Shown here: piece by piece, positions 50,586 to 62,441 of the stretch
Layout: the number at the start of each line of letters is the position of its first letter
How positions within the stretch are numbered: position 1 is the stretch's first letter
Source: a virus
DNA length: 64,000 nt
Virus record (IMG/VR): IMGVR_UViG_3300023178_000017
Span: 1-64,000 of that record
Strand: one strand, 5' to 3'
Notes under the pieces: model-generated
What the model was told of the DNA's origin: nothing
What the model saw: only the letters and a program-made list of their open reading frames with translations
Databases searched by the model: none
Translations under genes and position numbers: made by a program

Positions 50586-50921
50586 TTAACTCCTAGTTAC
50601 ACCTGGCGTTATAATAGCTTGTCCTTCGACAACTCTACTAGTTTGACCACCAGAACTTGTTATGTTTAAGTCATACAGATATCTGCCTGGATTTAGAGCA
50701 GTTGTTTGTGTATCTGTTAAAGACAAAGTGACCTGACCTGAAGCCTCTGAAATAGATGTAGAAAATGTTGCACTTACTGAAGAAGACGTATATGTTTTTC
50801 TCATTTGTGCAGCTGCTGAATAACCTGATAGGTCTAAAACTGAACCATCAGAGTTTGTTACATCTACTGTAATGCTGAAGTCTGAACCTTGATCTATGTA
50901 AAGATTTGCTATAATTGCCAT
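50586..50921 (-). CDS. Ig-like/BppU-type small structural protein
   Basis: 111 aa: IANLYIDQGSDFSITVDVTN, MRKTYTSSSVSATFS, TALNPGRYLYDLNITSSGGQ. All-beta, as in the small baseplate-upper/fibre proteins of marine phages. The ATG stands 5 nt after TATAAATA, with no Shine-Dalgarno. Confidence 0.65.
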   Translation of the reverse strand: MAIIANLYIDQGSDFSITVDVTNSDGSVLDLSGYSAAAQMRKTYTSSSVSATFSTSISEASGQVTLSLTDTQTTALNPGRYLYDLNITSSGGQTSRVVEGQAIITPGVTRS

Positions 50922-50926
50922 ATTAC

Positions 50927-50934
50927 TATTTATA
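50927..50934 (-). promoter_or_regulatory. T4-type late promoter, leaderless spacing
   Basis: TATAAATA, then GTAAT and the ATG at 50921; third example of this tight spacing. Confidence 0.65.
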
Positions 50935-50938
50935 CGGA

Positions 50939-51868
50939 CTAATTATTTAATTGGGAATATGGGACTTTTGTATGTATTTTTTCTACTGTAGTTGGATCAG
51001 TTTTTACGTATGCTTCTTCTAATTGTTTTACAGTACCGTCTGCATCTTTAACATAAACTTGTTTAACTTCTGCTACAGGACCTATAGGTCTTCTGCTAGA
51101 ATATGTTATCTGATATGTAAATGGTGATCTATGTTGATATGTAGTTTGTACAACAATGTTACCACTTCTTGTATTCTGAGCATTTGCAATATATGGTGAA
51201 GGTTGAGAAGCAGAAACCCTATATGTATCTGGCGATCTATGTTGATACGTAAATGGTATTCTATGTTGATAGAACGATGGTGATCTATGTTGATACGTAA
51301 ATGGTGTTCTACCTGTTGTAGGATATGTTATAGGTTGCCTATGTTGATATGTTGTTGGTGTTCGCCCTGTTGCCTGATATGTTGAAGGCTGTCTTGCATC
51401 TCTAATAAATGGATTCTGTCTATCAACAGGATGTCTGTAAGTTGTAGGTGAAGGTTTATTTCTTATAAACGGATTCTGTTTATTTACAGGATGTCTGTAA
51501 TTAGCTGATATACGATAGCTACCAATTATCGGATTCTGTCTGTTAACAGGATGTTGATAAGCTGCTGGTTGACGTTGATTTGCAACATAAGGTGATGGTC
51601 TATTTCTAATAAACGGATTCTGTTGTTGTGCAATGTATGGTGATTGAAATGGACTTCTTGCGATAGCAGCTGTCTGTGCGTTTGCTATGTAAGGAATAGG
51701 CACTCTAGTATTAGCAACTGTCTGAGCGTTTGCTGATGCACGGGCATTAGCAATGTACGGCACAGGCGTAGTACCGTTAGTAGAATTTTGTCTATTAGCA
51801 ATATAAGGATACGGCTGTTGTCCTGGCGTTGCGTTTGAATTGCTATATGTTACTTGTACGGTTGGCAT
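50939..51868 (-). CDS. short-repeat Pro/Tyr/Arg-rich protein, copy C
   Basis: 309 aa, same repeat class as copies A and B (YQHRSPFTYQ, RQNPFIRDARQPSTY). The K-T module is at the C-terminus here (VKQVYVKDADGTVKQLEEAY), the reverse of copy B. No Hint domain. Confidence 0.75.
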   Translation of the reverse strand: MPTVQVTYSNSNATPGQQPYPYIANRQNSTNGTTPVPYIANARASANAQTVANTRVPIPYIANAQTAAIARSPFQSPYIAQQQNPFIRNRPSPYVANQRQPAAYQHPVNRQNPIIGSYRISANYRHPVNKQNPFIRNKPSPTTYRHPVDRQNPFIRDARQPSTYQATGRTPTTYQHRQPITYPTTGRTPFTYQHRSPSFYQHRIPFTYQHRSPDTYRVSASQPSPYIANAQNTRSGNIVVQTTYQHRSPFTYQITYSSRRPIGPVAEVKQVYVKDADGTVKQLEEAYVKTDPTTVEKIHTKVPYSQLNN

Positions 51869-51869
51869 T

Positions 51870-53534
51870 TTATACTATTATTGGCCCCCCACTACCTGCA
51901 TTATATGCTGCTCTTAAACTTATGGGGCTTGATGACCAAGAACCGTTGAAGTATGAAGCTATATGAAAATATGTATAATAAGTGTCTGTGCCTTTTGTTG
52001 CTTTTATTCCAAAATAAACATCATTTGATGTTAATTGTACTGGATTACCTGTGCTGTCGTATACACCCCACTTAAAAAATCTAGCAGTGCGAGTACCATT
52101 AAATCCACCCCTTGAAGTTGAACCAGACCAGAAATTATAATATTGGCCTCTGGTTTTTCCACAAACATGTGGATAAAATCCATAACTGTTTCCACCTCCT
52201 CCGTAACAATTTGTTTGAGCTTGAGTACCTGATACCGATTCACCACTTGCATAATATGCTACATCAAAATTCCAAGTATCGTCAATTATACCATTAGCAT
52301 TCAAATCGGTAATAGGCATATAAAATCTATAATAAAAACTCCAACCACTATTACTAAAAGAGTTATAATGACCATACGATATTCTAAAAGCCCCTAAAGG
52401 ATTTGTCTGAACAGTATTATTGTTAGCTGCAAAATCAAATTGCATATAACAACCACATTCGGTATGATTAAAACCAGGATTACCAGTTGCTAATTGAAGA
52501 GTATTCCAACTTGGTACACTAAACATAGAAGCAGTTCCTGAAGGTGGGTCAGAATTTATATAATTCGTACTACCACCAAAAGGATATACATCCCAAACAG
52601 GATTACTTATACCTGAGCCCCAAGGTTGAGGGTTCGGTTGATTAGCTAAAGTTGCACTTGTTGCTGTTGAACTTCCAGACAGTGCTGATTCGCCTACAAT
52701 ACCTTCATATGATGTTGGTACCTGAGCAGTCGATGGTGACTGATATATGTAAGGCGTTTGGCCTTGTGCTGAATAAGTCGAAGGCGATTGATAAATGTAA
52801 GGCGATGGTCTTTGCGCCTGATACGTAAACGGATTTTGATAAATCGATGGCACCCTATATGTTTGAGGACTTCTTTGTTGTGCTTGATAAGTTGAAGGCA
52901 CTCTATAAGGTACAGGTTGTTGATTTGACTCCTGTGCGTTTATATTTGCTGGTGACTGGTGTTGATACGTAGTAGGTTGTTGTGCCTGATATGTTACAGG
53001 ATTTCTGTAACTTCTTGGGTCACGATATGTACTAGGTGATCTATAAGCATAACTTACAGGATTTCTGTAACTTCTTGGGTCACGATATGTACTAGGTGAT
53101 TGATGTTGATACGCAACTATAACCTGTGCATTTCTTGGGTCTCTATAAGTTGAAGGACTTTGATGTTGATACGTAAACGGTGTTTGTGCGTTTGCAGGAT
53201 ACGGATACGGATTCTGTCTATTAGCAATATAAGGTGATTGTGCATCGGCCTGATAAGTATACGTTTGTTGTGCGTTTCTTATAAAAGGATTTTGTCTCGA
53301 TCTTATGTTAGGTTGCTGTGCGTTTCTTATAAAAGGATTTTGCCTATTAACAGGATTTCGATAAATTATTGGTTGTTGATTCTGATAAGTCGAAGGAGAC
53401 TGAAACGTATAAGGAACAATCGATGGTTGTTGTCTTATATTTGGTTCTTGAATGTTAGCAGGTTGCCTTGCTATGTAAGGTTGCTGAAAACTACCGCCAT
53501 TTAAATTGTGTTTAATGTAAATTTTATCTGCCAT
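51870..53534 (-). CDS. short-repeat protein with globular C-terminal domain, copy D
   Basis: 554 aa. MADKIYIKHNLNGGSFQQPY and Pro/Tyr/Gln repeats to about residue 275, then about 280 residues of non-repetitive, Cys-containing, aromatic-rich sequence (FNHTECGCYMQFDFAANNNT, YGGGGNSYGFYPHVCGKTRG). The tail looks like a receptor-binding or lectin-like head, but no family is recognised. Confidence 0.75.
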   Translation of the reverse strand: MADKIYIKHNLNGGSFQQPYIARQPANIQEPNIRQQPSIVPYTFQSPSTYQNQQPIIYRNPVNRQNPFIRNAQQPNIRSRQNPFIRNAQQTYTYQADAQSPYIANRQNPYPYPANAQTPFTYQHQSPSTYRDPRNAQVIVAYQHQSPSTYRDPRSYRNPVSYAYRSPSTYRDPRSYRNPVTYQAQQPTTYQHQSPANINAQESNQQPVPYRVPSTYQAQQRSPQTYRVPSIYQNPFTYQAQRPSPYIYQSPSTYSAQGQTPYIYQSPSTAQVPTSYEGIVGESALSGSSTATSATLANQPNPQPWGSGISNPVWDVYPFGGSTNYINSDPPSGTASMFSVPSWNTLQLATGNPGFNHTECGCYMQFDFAANNNTVQTNPLGAFRISYGHYNSFSNSGWSFYYRFYMPITDLNANGIIDDTWNFDVAYYASGESVSGTQAQTNCYGGGGNSYGFYPHVCGKTRGQYYNFWSGSTSRGGFNGTRTARFFKWGVYDSTGNPVQLTSNDVYFGIKATKGTDTYYTYFHIASYFNGSWSSSPISLRAAYNAGSGGPIIV

Positions 53535-53535
53535 A

Positions 53536-55443
53536 TCATATCACAAACCATAAATGTCCAACTTCTTTACCTGTACCACTTGGTGTACCAGATAGTGAAG
53601 AAGCACTAACAACTTCATAATCTAACTCAACATCATCGCCGTCTAATTTAACACCGTTTGATGTGTTCACTGATAAAGTAGCAACACCATCTAATGAATC
53701 ACCTGAAGAACCTGCGTTATAAGATTTCGCAAGACCTGAACCAGCAGATATGACACTATTTACTCTATCATCTGTAAAGTATTTATTAGTTTGTTCTGAT
53801 ATAGAATCGGTACCTGTTGAGTTATCTGCAACTTGTAAATCACCATTAGAATCAAATACTAGTATTTGACCAGCAGATGCACTAGATGTACTACCTACAT
53901 CTGTTAAATCAGATATAGCAGAGTTCATTGTTGTGTTTATTGATACATTGCCTTTAGCAGTCTGTGTGACTGAACCTGTAACTGCACCAGTCAATGAAAA
54001 GTCTGAATTATCTAAAACTAAATCTAAAGTATTATCTGAGTCATCATAGGTAACTGAAAGACCTGATTCAGTGTTTGAACTAATCATTGTACCGACTGTG
54101 TCAGCAATTCTTTCTACAATGTCATCAACTACAAAACTAGAACCGTTGTACTTAAGAACACTATTAGTATTTGCGCCACTTGTATTTACATCTGAAAGAT
54201 CATCGATACTAGCAGCTGCGATTCTAGCGTCTGCTCTACCGTCTGTATAATAAAGATTAGAACTTCCTTCTGTTAAATCATCAGTGTCATGGTTTGATAA
54301 ACTTGAAACTGTACCTGTAAGATGTCCTGTTGATACATTTAAAACTGTTGTTGAACCGTCTGCTGTAATTGTAGATAATCTTGCAGTAGCATCGGTACCA
54401 TTTGTACCGTTATCGATGATTGTTTGACCACCACTTGATAGAACATCACCTTTTAGATTACCATTAAAAGTAGTTGCAGTCATGTCTGTTGCATGAATGT
54501 TCTGCCATTTTAGTATACTACTTCCAAGTTCGTGTGTGTTGTTAGCACTTGGTAAAACATCTGAGTCTATTGAACCTGTGAATGATATTGTATCACTAGA
54601 TGCGTTACCTAAATCGATGTTACAATTCAGTGATGATAATCCATTAACTGTTAAAGCGCCAGTAGTTGTAACTGTTGAGGCATTTAAATCACCGCCTGTA
54701 AGTGTTGCAGTTCCATCACTCAATGTACCCACGTTGACTGTTGCGCTAAAGTTTGCATTTACACCACCAGTAATACTACCTGAGTTGATACTCATGGTGC
54801 TATCAGTAATTGTAGGCGCAGTCATTACACCGCCTGTTGTGATTGTTATATCATCTTCTGCAAATGTTTTACCTGCAAGTTGAATGTTGAAACCAGTCTC
54901 TAATTCTGTTGTGTTATTTGTGTTTGAAGCATTAAGAATAACACCATTTGAGTTGTTGTTAAAGATTGAGTTTGTATCTGATAACTGCCAGTATGAAGCA
55001 CCTGTACTTGCTAATGCAGTACCTAAGTATGAACCTGTGTAAGAATATAGAACGAATCTATCGCCATTTGATAAACCAGAACCGTATGTAGCACCTTGTA
55101 AGTTAATTCTTCCATAACTACCATCTGAATTTTGGCTAGTGATCTGATAGTCTATACCTTCTATTAAGTGAGAACCGTTGACAAAGACCTGAATTCGGTC
55201 TTGTACAAATTTCATCACATTGTTAAACTGATCAGCGCCTTCGAAATGCGTTTCACCACCAGTTGCAATATACACATACTCTTGGAAGTAAAATGCTTTA
55301 TCTTCTACACTATTAACAGCGTCAACTAAAGTTGCTTGAGCAGTAGTTCTAAGACCACTAATATCACCCACGTCATTAGCCAACACATTATATTGTTGTC
55401 TAAAATTTTCTATAGTACTGAAACTGTCTACTGTTTTAGCCAT
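53536..55443 (-). CDS. tail-fibre-like protein
   Basis: 635 aa: N-terminus DSFSTIENFRQQYNVLANDV, VQDRIQVFVNGSHLIEGIDY (a fibre-type beta domain), TEGSSNLYYTDGRADARI modules, ending GTGKEVGHLWFVI. Overlaps the coiled-coil gene by 8 nt. Confidence 0.8.
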   Translation of the reverse strand: MAKTVDSFSTIENFRQQYNVLANDVGDISGLRTTAQATLVDAVNSVEDKAFYFQEYVYIATGGETHFEGADQFNNVMKFVQDRIQVFVNGSHLIEGIDYQITSQNSDGSYGRINLQGATYGSGLSNGDRFVLYSYTGSYLGTALASTGASYWQLSDTNSIFNNNSNGVILNASNTNNTTELETGFNIQLAGKTFAEDDITITTGGVMTAPTITDSTMSINSGSITGGVNANFSATVNVGTLSDGTATLTGGDLNASTVTTTGALTVNGLSSLNCNIDLGNASSDTISFTGSIDSDVLPSANNTHELGSSILKWQNIHATDMTATTFNGNLKGDVLSSGGQTIIDNGTNGTDATARLSTITADGSTTVLNVSTGHLTGTVSSLSNHDTDDLTEGSSNLYYTDGRADARIAAASIDDLSDVNTSGANTNSVLKYNGSSFVVDDIVERIADTVGTMISSNTESGLSVTYDDSDNTLDLVLDNSDFSLTGAVTGSVTQTAKGNVSINTTMNSAISDLTDVGSTSSASAGQILVFDSNGDLQVADNSTGTDSISEQTNKYFTDDRVNSVISAGSGLAKSYNAGSSGDSLDGVATLSVNTSNGVKLDGDDVELDYEVVSASSLSGTPSGTGKEVGHLWFVI

Positions 55444-55639
55444 TTATTTTCTCTTCTATCTTTCTAAGAAGTTCCTTAACTTCGGTTACTTCTTGTCTTA
55501 AACTATTTATTTCCTTTTTCTGAGAAGCAATGATTTGTCTTCTTCTCATTACCAATTTAAACTGTTCAACATCTGTATTGATAATTGCTTGTGAACTTTC
55601 TTCTCTAATTAGATTTGAATGTCCTTCAACCTTTATCAT
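55436..55639 (-). CDS. small coiled-coil protein
   Basis: 67 aa from the ATG at 55639, which overlaps the stop of the giant gene as ATGA. Mostly coiled coil ([20 protein letters not shown]). Could be a trimerisation or fibre-chaperone factor; position next to fibre genes only. Confidence 0.6.
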   Translation of the reverse strand: MIKVEGHSNLIREESSQAIINTDVEQFKLVMRRRQIIASQKKEINSLRQEVTEVKELLRKIEEKING

Positions 55640-58600
55640 GCTAATGCTATACATCTAAGACCAGAAATTATTGGTACTTGAGATGTGTTTGTAGCCTGTC
55701 CTACAATCTTAATTATAAAACCTGTAAATTCAGGTAAGTTGTCTGCTGTGTATTCGTATTCTTTAAAGTTTCTAGCGTCTTGATCAATAGCTGTGTCAGG
55801 ACCACCAGTTGAGTTAAAGAATTCAAATCCTAAATCATCTACTGGTGTATCTTCATCGTTTTTGATGAGTTTGTATAAAACTTTAATGTCTGAGTTAGGT
55901 GGTCTAAAGTTATCTGATAAAACTTTCAATGATGTAGCAGGATTCTTTAAACTTACCAATCTTGTTGTGTATACCATTGCGTTGTTATCGCCATCTGGTT
56001 CTGTTGATGGTACGTAAACTTCACCATCTGATAGATCGGCAGCAGAATCAATATCATTAATTCTGTTCATAATACCTAGACAACCAATTGTACCTGTATC
56101 AATGTAAGGTGATACGTTTGGATTTGATGATCTCATTTGTAGTAATAATCTAAATGATCTCTGGTTACCCATTCTCTCTAATTCGTTGAGGGGTGATGCA
56201 ACAACACTTGGTCTACTGAAGTAAACGTTATCGTTTAATTTAATAAAGTCATTTGCAGTTCTTCTTACATATTCAGTATCTAAGTTTGAATCTTCTGGTG
56301 AACCCATACCTGTTCTATTAATACTTGAGAATATTTGAGTATTATTAAATGTTATAGAAGGTATCATTGTATGAATTGCATCATAATAGATGTTTCTTGT
56401 ACTTCTAACTTGACTACCACCGCCATCTACACTTTGAGTTGCAACAAAACTTGTGCCGCCTTCTAAGTCATAAGATGACATTACAGATGTTCTAGGTAGA
56501 ACATTAAATGAGTCTATACTATAATCTTGTAGACTCTCGTGTGTACCGTTAATAGCTGCAACTGGAATACCACCCAATGTGTTTTCAACATTGGTGACAC
56601 TTACTGTAAATGTTTGACTGTCGATTGTGACTGTAATAGTGTCGTTCACTGCGTAGTCACTACCTGGATCAGTAATCTTAATTGAGTTTACTGCATCTAA
56701 ATCTCCAGCGTCTACAACTACTTTGACTTTAAGACCTGTACCTGTACCACCTGTTACAACAGCATCATTACTTCCACCAGTCTCGTATGTCTGTGCTGTT
56801 ACGGCAGCACTAATAGCACTTGGTGTGCCAATCTCTACTACGCCATCTTCTTTATCGCCTTTCACGCCTGCTATTGTTACGTGTGAAGTTGTTTCGTACA
56901 TACCGTGTGAGTAGTTTAATATCTTAACATAACTTTGACCAGCAAATGTTTGAACTGGATTCTCTTGTAGTTTTACATCTCCGATAAAATCGTTTTCAAA
57001 CACAACTTCTGCAACTTTTGAGGTATCGAATTGTGCAATCTTAAGATTGAACTTGAGATCGTCTGTTTGTTCTGCTGTCCATGTTGATGCGTTTTGTGAT
57101 AAGAACAATGAACCAGCATATGGTTGTCCTGAAATTGTTTCACCAGTAATTAAATCGTTTTCGCCCATTCTGGATATGAAACATTCGTATTCGTTTGAGT
57201 TTGATAAAACTACGAAACAGTATTCTTTACCTTTCTCTAGGTATACAGGCGAATCAAATGTAAATGTTGTAGCACTTGAACCGTCTTCTGAAATATTAAC
57301 TTCGTTTGGATTCTTAGATACTGTTGAGAATGGTAATACTAACTGACCTGGATAACCATTCACCATGTTTCTAACTTGTACTGACACTGGTAGTGCATCG
57401 TCTTTAGTTCTAAAGAATAGATCAACTGAAGACAACATCATGCCACCATCCATATCTACTAAGAATGATTCTGCTAATGGATCGACCCACTCTGTCTCAC
57501 GCAATTCTCTCTCATCGAATATTCTAGGAATTCTAGGATCAACGTCCCAAAAATCTCTAGGGTCATCAATAGGCGGTGGTGACGGTATCGGCGTACTTGT
57601 TGGTGTCGGCGTTGGTGTCGGTGTCGGTGTAGGCGACGGTGTAGGCGCAGGAGTTGTTGTCGGCGCTGGCGTCGGCGTAGGTGTCGGTGTAGGACTTGGT
57701 GTAGGCTCTGGAGTCGGTGTTGGACTCGGTATAGGTGCCTCAGTAGGTTCTGGTGTAGGTGTAGGTGCTGGAGTTGCAGGTGGTTCTGGACTTGGCTCAG
57801 GTGGTGTACCTGTACCAGGTGTTACGTTTAATAACTCACCTCTTCTTACTATTTGTCTCTCAGCAGATAGCCTTTCAATAACTACTCTACCATTCCTTGT
57901 TGATACAATTTCAGTTTGTGAAGCTTGTAATAAACCTTGTGCTTGATAGATTGCATTACCTCGTGATGCTGGGTTAGAAAGGTTATTTGAACTTGATGTA
58001 ATAACCATTTCTCTAGCACCAGTTGGGAATCTCTGGAATCTATCGTTAGGTAAACTGAATGTTGCTCTTAATCTACCGTTACCATCTGTTTTTACTATTT
58101 GATCGTATGATGTACCACCATCTTTACTGTACAGTGTACTGAATGGTTTTACATATGAGTTTACATCGATACCATCAAAGAATACGTAATGGTTTGTGTT
58201 TGGTTTTAAGTTAACTGCATCTATTTCAATGTCTCTTGGTCTACAGAATGGTACAATTGTGACACTAACAATTCTATCGTTACGTGTTTCAACTAACTCT
58301 TCTACAACCGATGTTCTAACACCTGTTCTGATCTGAGACTCAGGTGTTTCTGTTACATTTCTTGTAACAGTAGTATTAGGTGTATATTCACCACCTTGTG
58401 AAGGATCACCGTTCCAAGCTGCTGGAACACTTGATAATGTCTCTGTCTCTACAACTGTAGGTTCACCTACCCATGTAGTCTGCCATGCGTTCCAAACAGT
58501 GCCTAATGCGTTTTCGTTCTCTGCTAATATTGCATCGAAGTTGCCTTCTCTGTTAACTCTTACTTCTGGTAATTGTTCTGTGTCTTGCCAGATGTCTGTC

Positions 58601-61600
58601 TCTGGACTTAGTTTAACGTGACCAATAAATGCAAACACAGCGTATGGGTTAACATTTAATGACCTAGATGCCTTATTTTGATTAACAAATGATCTTTCTG
58701 TATATGGTAATGTGATAATATCACCAGACTTCTTATAGTTACGTGACAATGCTGAGTTAGCAATGATATCAAAGAACTGAGTATGGTGTTTAGGTCTTAA
58801 TTGACCTAGTTTTGTATCGATAGCACATTCATAGTCTGGATGTGAAACATCACCAATCTTATGACCTCTAAAGTTATCTACTAAGAAGCCTGATTTATAT
58901 CTGTCAAATCCGTCTGCATCTAAAATTTGTTTTGATTGTGTATCTTTTTCTAATAAAGATAGTGCTGTAATTCTTTCAATGTTTGTAAGTCTTTGGTTTA
59001 TTCTACCAATATCTTTCATCGTATATCTACGATGATCAAATTGTTTTAAATTGATTTCTTTTAAGTTTGATGTGTAAGCAGGTATGAACAATTCGAACAT
59101 TTCAATTGCATCATCTAACTGATTTGGTTTTTGAGGACTAATATCAGGATAACCAATAGAAACTTCAAACTTACCATTTCTAGTTAAGAATACTTTATCA
59201 ATTCTAGGTACATAGAAATCTATATCTGCTGTCACTGAAGATGTAGGCATTGGACATGAAATTGTTCCATTGTCGACATCGTTAAACACCCTTGATGTGT
59301 ATACAAATGGTGCAGCTGTTACTTTTGTATTATCTGATAAGTTTAATGGATCGTTCTGATCATAAGCATTTGTATCATCATCTTGGAAATTAGTGCCAGG
59401 TAAAAAGTCTGTTGATGGTCTAAAGTCTACTGCATCTGATAATTCGAACTTACCGTCTGGTTCAAAACCACCTAAGTCTACTTTATTTGGTGAGTAATTT
59501 GGTATATCTTTGTACTCAACATCAGCACTGTTATAAGAATTTACTGAGTAGTAATCTCCTGTACCACCTCTACTAAACATGTCAAAGATAACAGTCACAG
59601 GATTGTTAGGTGCTGATCTACCTTGTTTTAAAACTAGTTTTGAGAAGTCATAATAACCATCTCTTTGGCCATTGTCTAAGAAATAGTTGTTCTTAATGTT
59701 TGGTGAACCTGCACTTAAGTTTGATAGTACAGCGATACCTGAACTTGTTTGGCCAACAATTGTCTCACCGTCAATGAAAGGTATATCATTTAAGTATACA
59801 AAGTATGATGTGTTTGTATCACCACCCCAATTGATCAATAATGCTCTTGCTGTTGATGATTGACCTACAATCTCTTCTTTTAATGCAAAAGAACCTGAAC
59901 TTATTGTTACAGTTGCGTTTGGTGGTGTTGCCTGACTATTTGAACCTGAAGTTGTGCCTGGAACTGCCTCTAAAACTGCATGTATTTTATAGACATCTGG
60001 TACACATAGATTCAATTCTTTGTGATCGTATGCAAGACCATAGAAAGGTTTATCACTATTAGATGATCTAAATGAAACTGATCTGAATTTTTCTAAAGCT
60101 TTTGACTTTACAGCAGGTGCTGTTCTCTTAACAGTATAAGTTGCTAATATTTGAGCACCTGATCCTGAATCACTGAATGTAACATCTAATGAAGTACCTG
60201 GTGTACCAAAAGTTACATCGTCTGCGACTAACACGTCACCTAATGCTACGACATCACCAGTTCCGTTTAGTGATAATTTAGTAAATTGATATTTGTCATC
60301 ACCAAAGTCTGAGAATGTTTCGTCTGACTCTTTTGTCAAAGTGATTGTACCATTTGACATTGAGAACAGTCCTTGTTTTCTGACTTCTACTGTTCCTGTT
60401 GGTGTTACATCTGAAACGTAATCTCTAGGCCATGCAAATATATTTGATGTCTGATCTTGGTCTGCAAGTTTTGCTCTTTTTCTGATAACTGCTACTTGTG
60501 TTGCCGCTGAAGGTGTCACTGCACCACCAGCTGTTGTAACTACATTTAACGATGTATCGTTAGTAACAACTGAAACTCTATGTTCTGTACCATTAACAAC
60601 GATATGATCACCAACTTTTACTTCTTTAGTAAACTGTGAACCAACACCTTGTAATTCATTTGTTGAGCCATTAAATGTACCTAAACCAGATATTACTGAT
60701 ATATCATCTAATACTACATCGGCACTAAAGTCTAGTCCTACGCTAGCAGGTGAAACTTGACCGACTGAGTGAGATTGACTTACATTAAAGACCTGAACAC
60801 TAGTTGATGCTACTGCTGATGCAGTTCCCTTACCTCTAACTGATACATTATTACCTGATACAAATTGTCCTACTACATCATGTAGATAAATGTTATTACT
60901 ATCGACATATGCAACAATACCTGTTGCGCCTGTAATATCGTCTGTTAGTTTATCACCGTTAGCATATAATGTTGAGGTTGCTGTTGTAACTCCAACTTTA
61001 GTAAACATTTTAATATCAAATAGATATAATTGATATTCATCTGTAGCTGACTCATCAAAATGTCTAACTCTTGCAAAACCAATATTCTCTGCACTACCAC
61101 TTAATGCTGATGCAGAAGATTTAGGTAGACTGTAAAGTTTGATTGGTTCGAAAGCATTTGTTGAAGCTGAATCACCAATTTCTGGCATTCCATAAATGTT
61201 GTTGATTTTTAATTTATTACCTATTCTAACTGGTGTTGATGCGTTAGATAGTTCTGCTGTTGTTCTTGCTTTATTAATTGTTAGGTTTGATGTACCTGCT
61301 TTTTCAATTTCGTATCCTCTAACATAAGCTTTACCAGCAGATATCTGCATGATAAACTTCTCTTCTTGTCCGCCTTCTGCTATTGGATAAAACCCTTTGT
61401 TATCTGAAGTTTTTAAATGTTCTCTGAAATTACTAGTAAATGGTCTTACAACAAAATCGCCATTGGCATCAAAGGTTCTTCGTGCCATAGTATTTTCTAT
61501 TTCAGAATAGATTGGTCTATTGATTGATAGTTCAATGATACCATTGTTAACTCTTGCTAATTCAATGAAGTTAACACTTGTAGTATCTGTTAGTGCTACT

Positions 61601-62403
61601 TTAGATAATGTAAGATCAAATTTTAATCTATCGGCACCAGGCGCATTATCGTTTGATGAGCCTTGTGCATTGTCTAAGAGACTATTATCTTCTGTTGATG
61701 ATATGATAGTTTCATTGATAGAAAGACCAACTCTATATGAAGGATTACCTGCATATTTTTCTAATACGATAAGTTGTTTGTCTACCTTTACAAAGAAACC
61801 TCTTGTAAAAACTACACCTTCTGAAATTTCTGCAATTGAAGCACGACCAGTTGGTGTTGATGATTGTGATAATGTTTTAAAGTAGTTGTTGTTTGTTGCT
61901 ACAGCAGAAGTTGATCCAAAACCGTCAGCTGAGAATTCTACTTCTCTTATTTCTTCTGAACCTTTGAATATAAAAGAACCATCGCTGTCTGTACCTTGTG
62001 ATAATGCTTTTACAAATAGTGTTATAGAATCATCTTCAGTTTCAGCAGTTGATGAAATAACTTTTGCTACTACACCTGTTGTTAAACCTTGAATGAGTTT
62101 GCCGTGAAAACTAGTTCTATAAGATTCTACGTTTAGATCGCCGTTTGCATTTGGATTTGAATTTTGTACTTTGACAAAATAGATGTCCATGTCAATGTTT
62201 GACTGAGCACCTGAAACAATAGAACCTTCTTTAAAGAAATGATCACCAAATTTCTCTACCTGATCTTGTAGAATAGATTGAGTTTGAGTTAACTCTCTCG
62301 CTTGAATTGGTCGACCAGCACGATACAGAACTTTATGAAATTTCTTGTCTGCATCGTAATCATCGTAATATGGTGTAATATTTAGATCCGTTTTCTCTGA
62401 CAT
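55636..62403 (-). CDS. 2255-aa structural protein (DUF4815-like) with PT-rich linker
   Basis: Begins [40 protein letters not shown] and [12 protein letters not shown], the DUF4815 opening of marine T4-like structural proteins. Many beta-rich modules follow, then a Pro/Thr/Ser/Glu linker (about 57,560-57,820) and another beta half ending [12 protein letters not shown]. Probably a baseplate or tail-spike component. The linker DNA is GGTGTCGG-rich, which makes spurious plus-strand ORFs. Confidence 0.8.
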   Translation of the reverse strand: MSEKTDLNITPYYDDYDADKKFHKVLYRAGRPIQARELTQTQSILQDQVEKFGDHFFKEGSIVSGAQSNIDMDIYFVKVQNSNPNANGDLNVESYRTSFHGKLIQGLTTGVVAKVISSTAETEDDSITLFVKALSQGTDSDGSFIFKGSEEIREVEFSADGFGSTSAVATNNNYFKTLSQSSTPTGRASIAEISEGVVFTRGFFVKVDKQLIVLEKYAGNPSYRVGLSINETIISSTEDNSLLDNAQGSSNDNAPGADRLKFDLTLSKVALTDTTSVNFIELARVNNGIIELSINRPIYSEIENTMARRTFDANGDFVVRPFTSNFREHLKTSDNKGFYPIAEGGQEEKFIMQISAGKAYVRGYEIEKAGTSNLTINKARTTAELSNASTPVRIGNKLKINNIYGMPEIGDSASTNAFEPIKLYSLPKSSASALSGSAENIGFARVRHFDESATDEYQLYLFDIKMFTKVGVTTATSTLYANGDKLTDDITGATGIVAYVDSNNIYLHDVVGQFVSGNNVSVRGKGTASAVASTSVQVFNVSQSHSVGQVSPASVGLDFSADVVLDDISVISGLGTFNGSTNELQGVGSQFTKEVKVGDHIVVNGTEHRVSVVTNDTSLNVVTTAGGAVTPSAATQVAVIRKRAKLADQDQTSNIFAWPRDYVSDVTPTGTVEVRKQGLFSMSNGTITLTKESDETFSDFGDDKYQFTKLSLNGTGDVVALGDVLVADDVTFGTPGTSLDVTFSDSGSGAQILATYTVKRTAPAVKSKALEKFRSVSFRSSNSDKPFYGLAYDHKELNLCVPDVYKIHAVLEAVPGTTSGSNSQATPPNATVTISSGSFALKEEIVGQSSTARALLINWGGDTNTSYFVYLNDIPFIDGETIVGQTSSGIAVLSNLSAGSPNIKNNYFLDNGQRDGYYDFSKLVLKQGRSAPNNPVTVIFDMFSRGGTGDYYSVNSYNSADVEYKDIPNYSPNKVDLGGFEPDGKFELSDAVDFRPSTDFLPGTNFQDDDTNAYDQNDPLNLSDNTKVTAAPFVYTSRVFNDVDNGTISCPMPTSSVTADIDFYVPRIDKVFLTRNGKFEVSIGYPDISPQKPNQLDDAIEMFELFIPAYTSNLKEINLKQFDHRRYTMKDIGRINQRLTNIERITALSLLEKDTQSKQILDADGFDRYKSGFLVDNFRGHKIGDVSHPDYECAIDTKLGQLRPKHHTQFFDIIANSALSRNYKKSGDIITLPYTERSFVNQNKASRSLNVNPYAVFAFIGHVKLSPETDIWQDTEQLPEVRVNREGNFDAILAENENALGTVWNAWQTTWVGEPTVVETETLSSVPAAWNGDPSQGGEYTPNTTVTRNVTETPESQIRTGVRTSVVEELVETRNDRIVSVTIVPFCRPRDIEIDAVNLKPNTNHYVFFDGIDVNSYVKPFSTLYSKDGGTSYDQIVKTDGNGRLRATFSLPNDRFQRFPTGAREMVITSSSNNLSNPASRGNAIYQAQGLLQASQTEIVSTRNGRVVIERLSAERQIVRRGELLNVTPGTGTPPEPSPEPPATPAPTPTPEPTEAPIPSPTPTPEPTPSPTPTPTPTPAPTTTPAPTPSPTPTPTPTPTPTSTPIPSPPPIDDPRDFWDVDPRIPRIFDERELRETEWVDPLAESFLVDMDGGMMLSSVDLFFRTKDDALPVSVQVRNMVNGYPGQLVLPFSTVSKNPNEVNISEDGSSATTFTFDSPVYLEKGKEYCFVVLSNSNEYECFISRMGENDLITGETISGQPYAGSLFLSQNASTWTAEQTDDLKFNLKIAQFDTSKVAEVVFENDFIGDVKLQENPVQTFAGQSYVKILNYSHGMYETTSHVTIAGVKGDKEDGVVEIGTPSAISAAVTAQTYETGGSNDAVVTGGTGTGLKVKVVVDAGDLDAVNSIKITDPGSDYAVNDTITVTIDSQTFTVSVTNVENTLGGIPVAAINGTHESLQDYSIDSFNVLPRTSVMSSYDLEGGTSFVATQSVDGGGSQVRSTRNIYYDAIHTMIPSITFNNTQIFSSINRTGMGSPEDSNLDTEYVRRTANDFIKLNDNVYFSRPSVVASPLNELERMGNQRSFRLLLQMRSSNPNVSPYIDTGTIGCLGIMNRINDIDSAADLSDGEVYVPSTEPDGDNNAMVYTTRLVSLKNPATSLKVLSDNFRPPNSDIKVLYKLIKNDEDTPVDDLGFEFFNSTGGPDTAIDQDARNFKEYEYTADNLPEFTGFIIKIVGQATNTSQVPIISGLRCIALA

Positions 62404-62441
62404 AGTTTTAAATTTTATTTAATGTTGTTTAAAACAACTAA

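Noticed and set aside
57365-57946. Plus-strand 193-aa Val/Gly-rich ORF
   Set aside because: It is the antisense of the Pro/Thr linker in the 2255-aa structural gene; composition comes only from the repeat.
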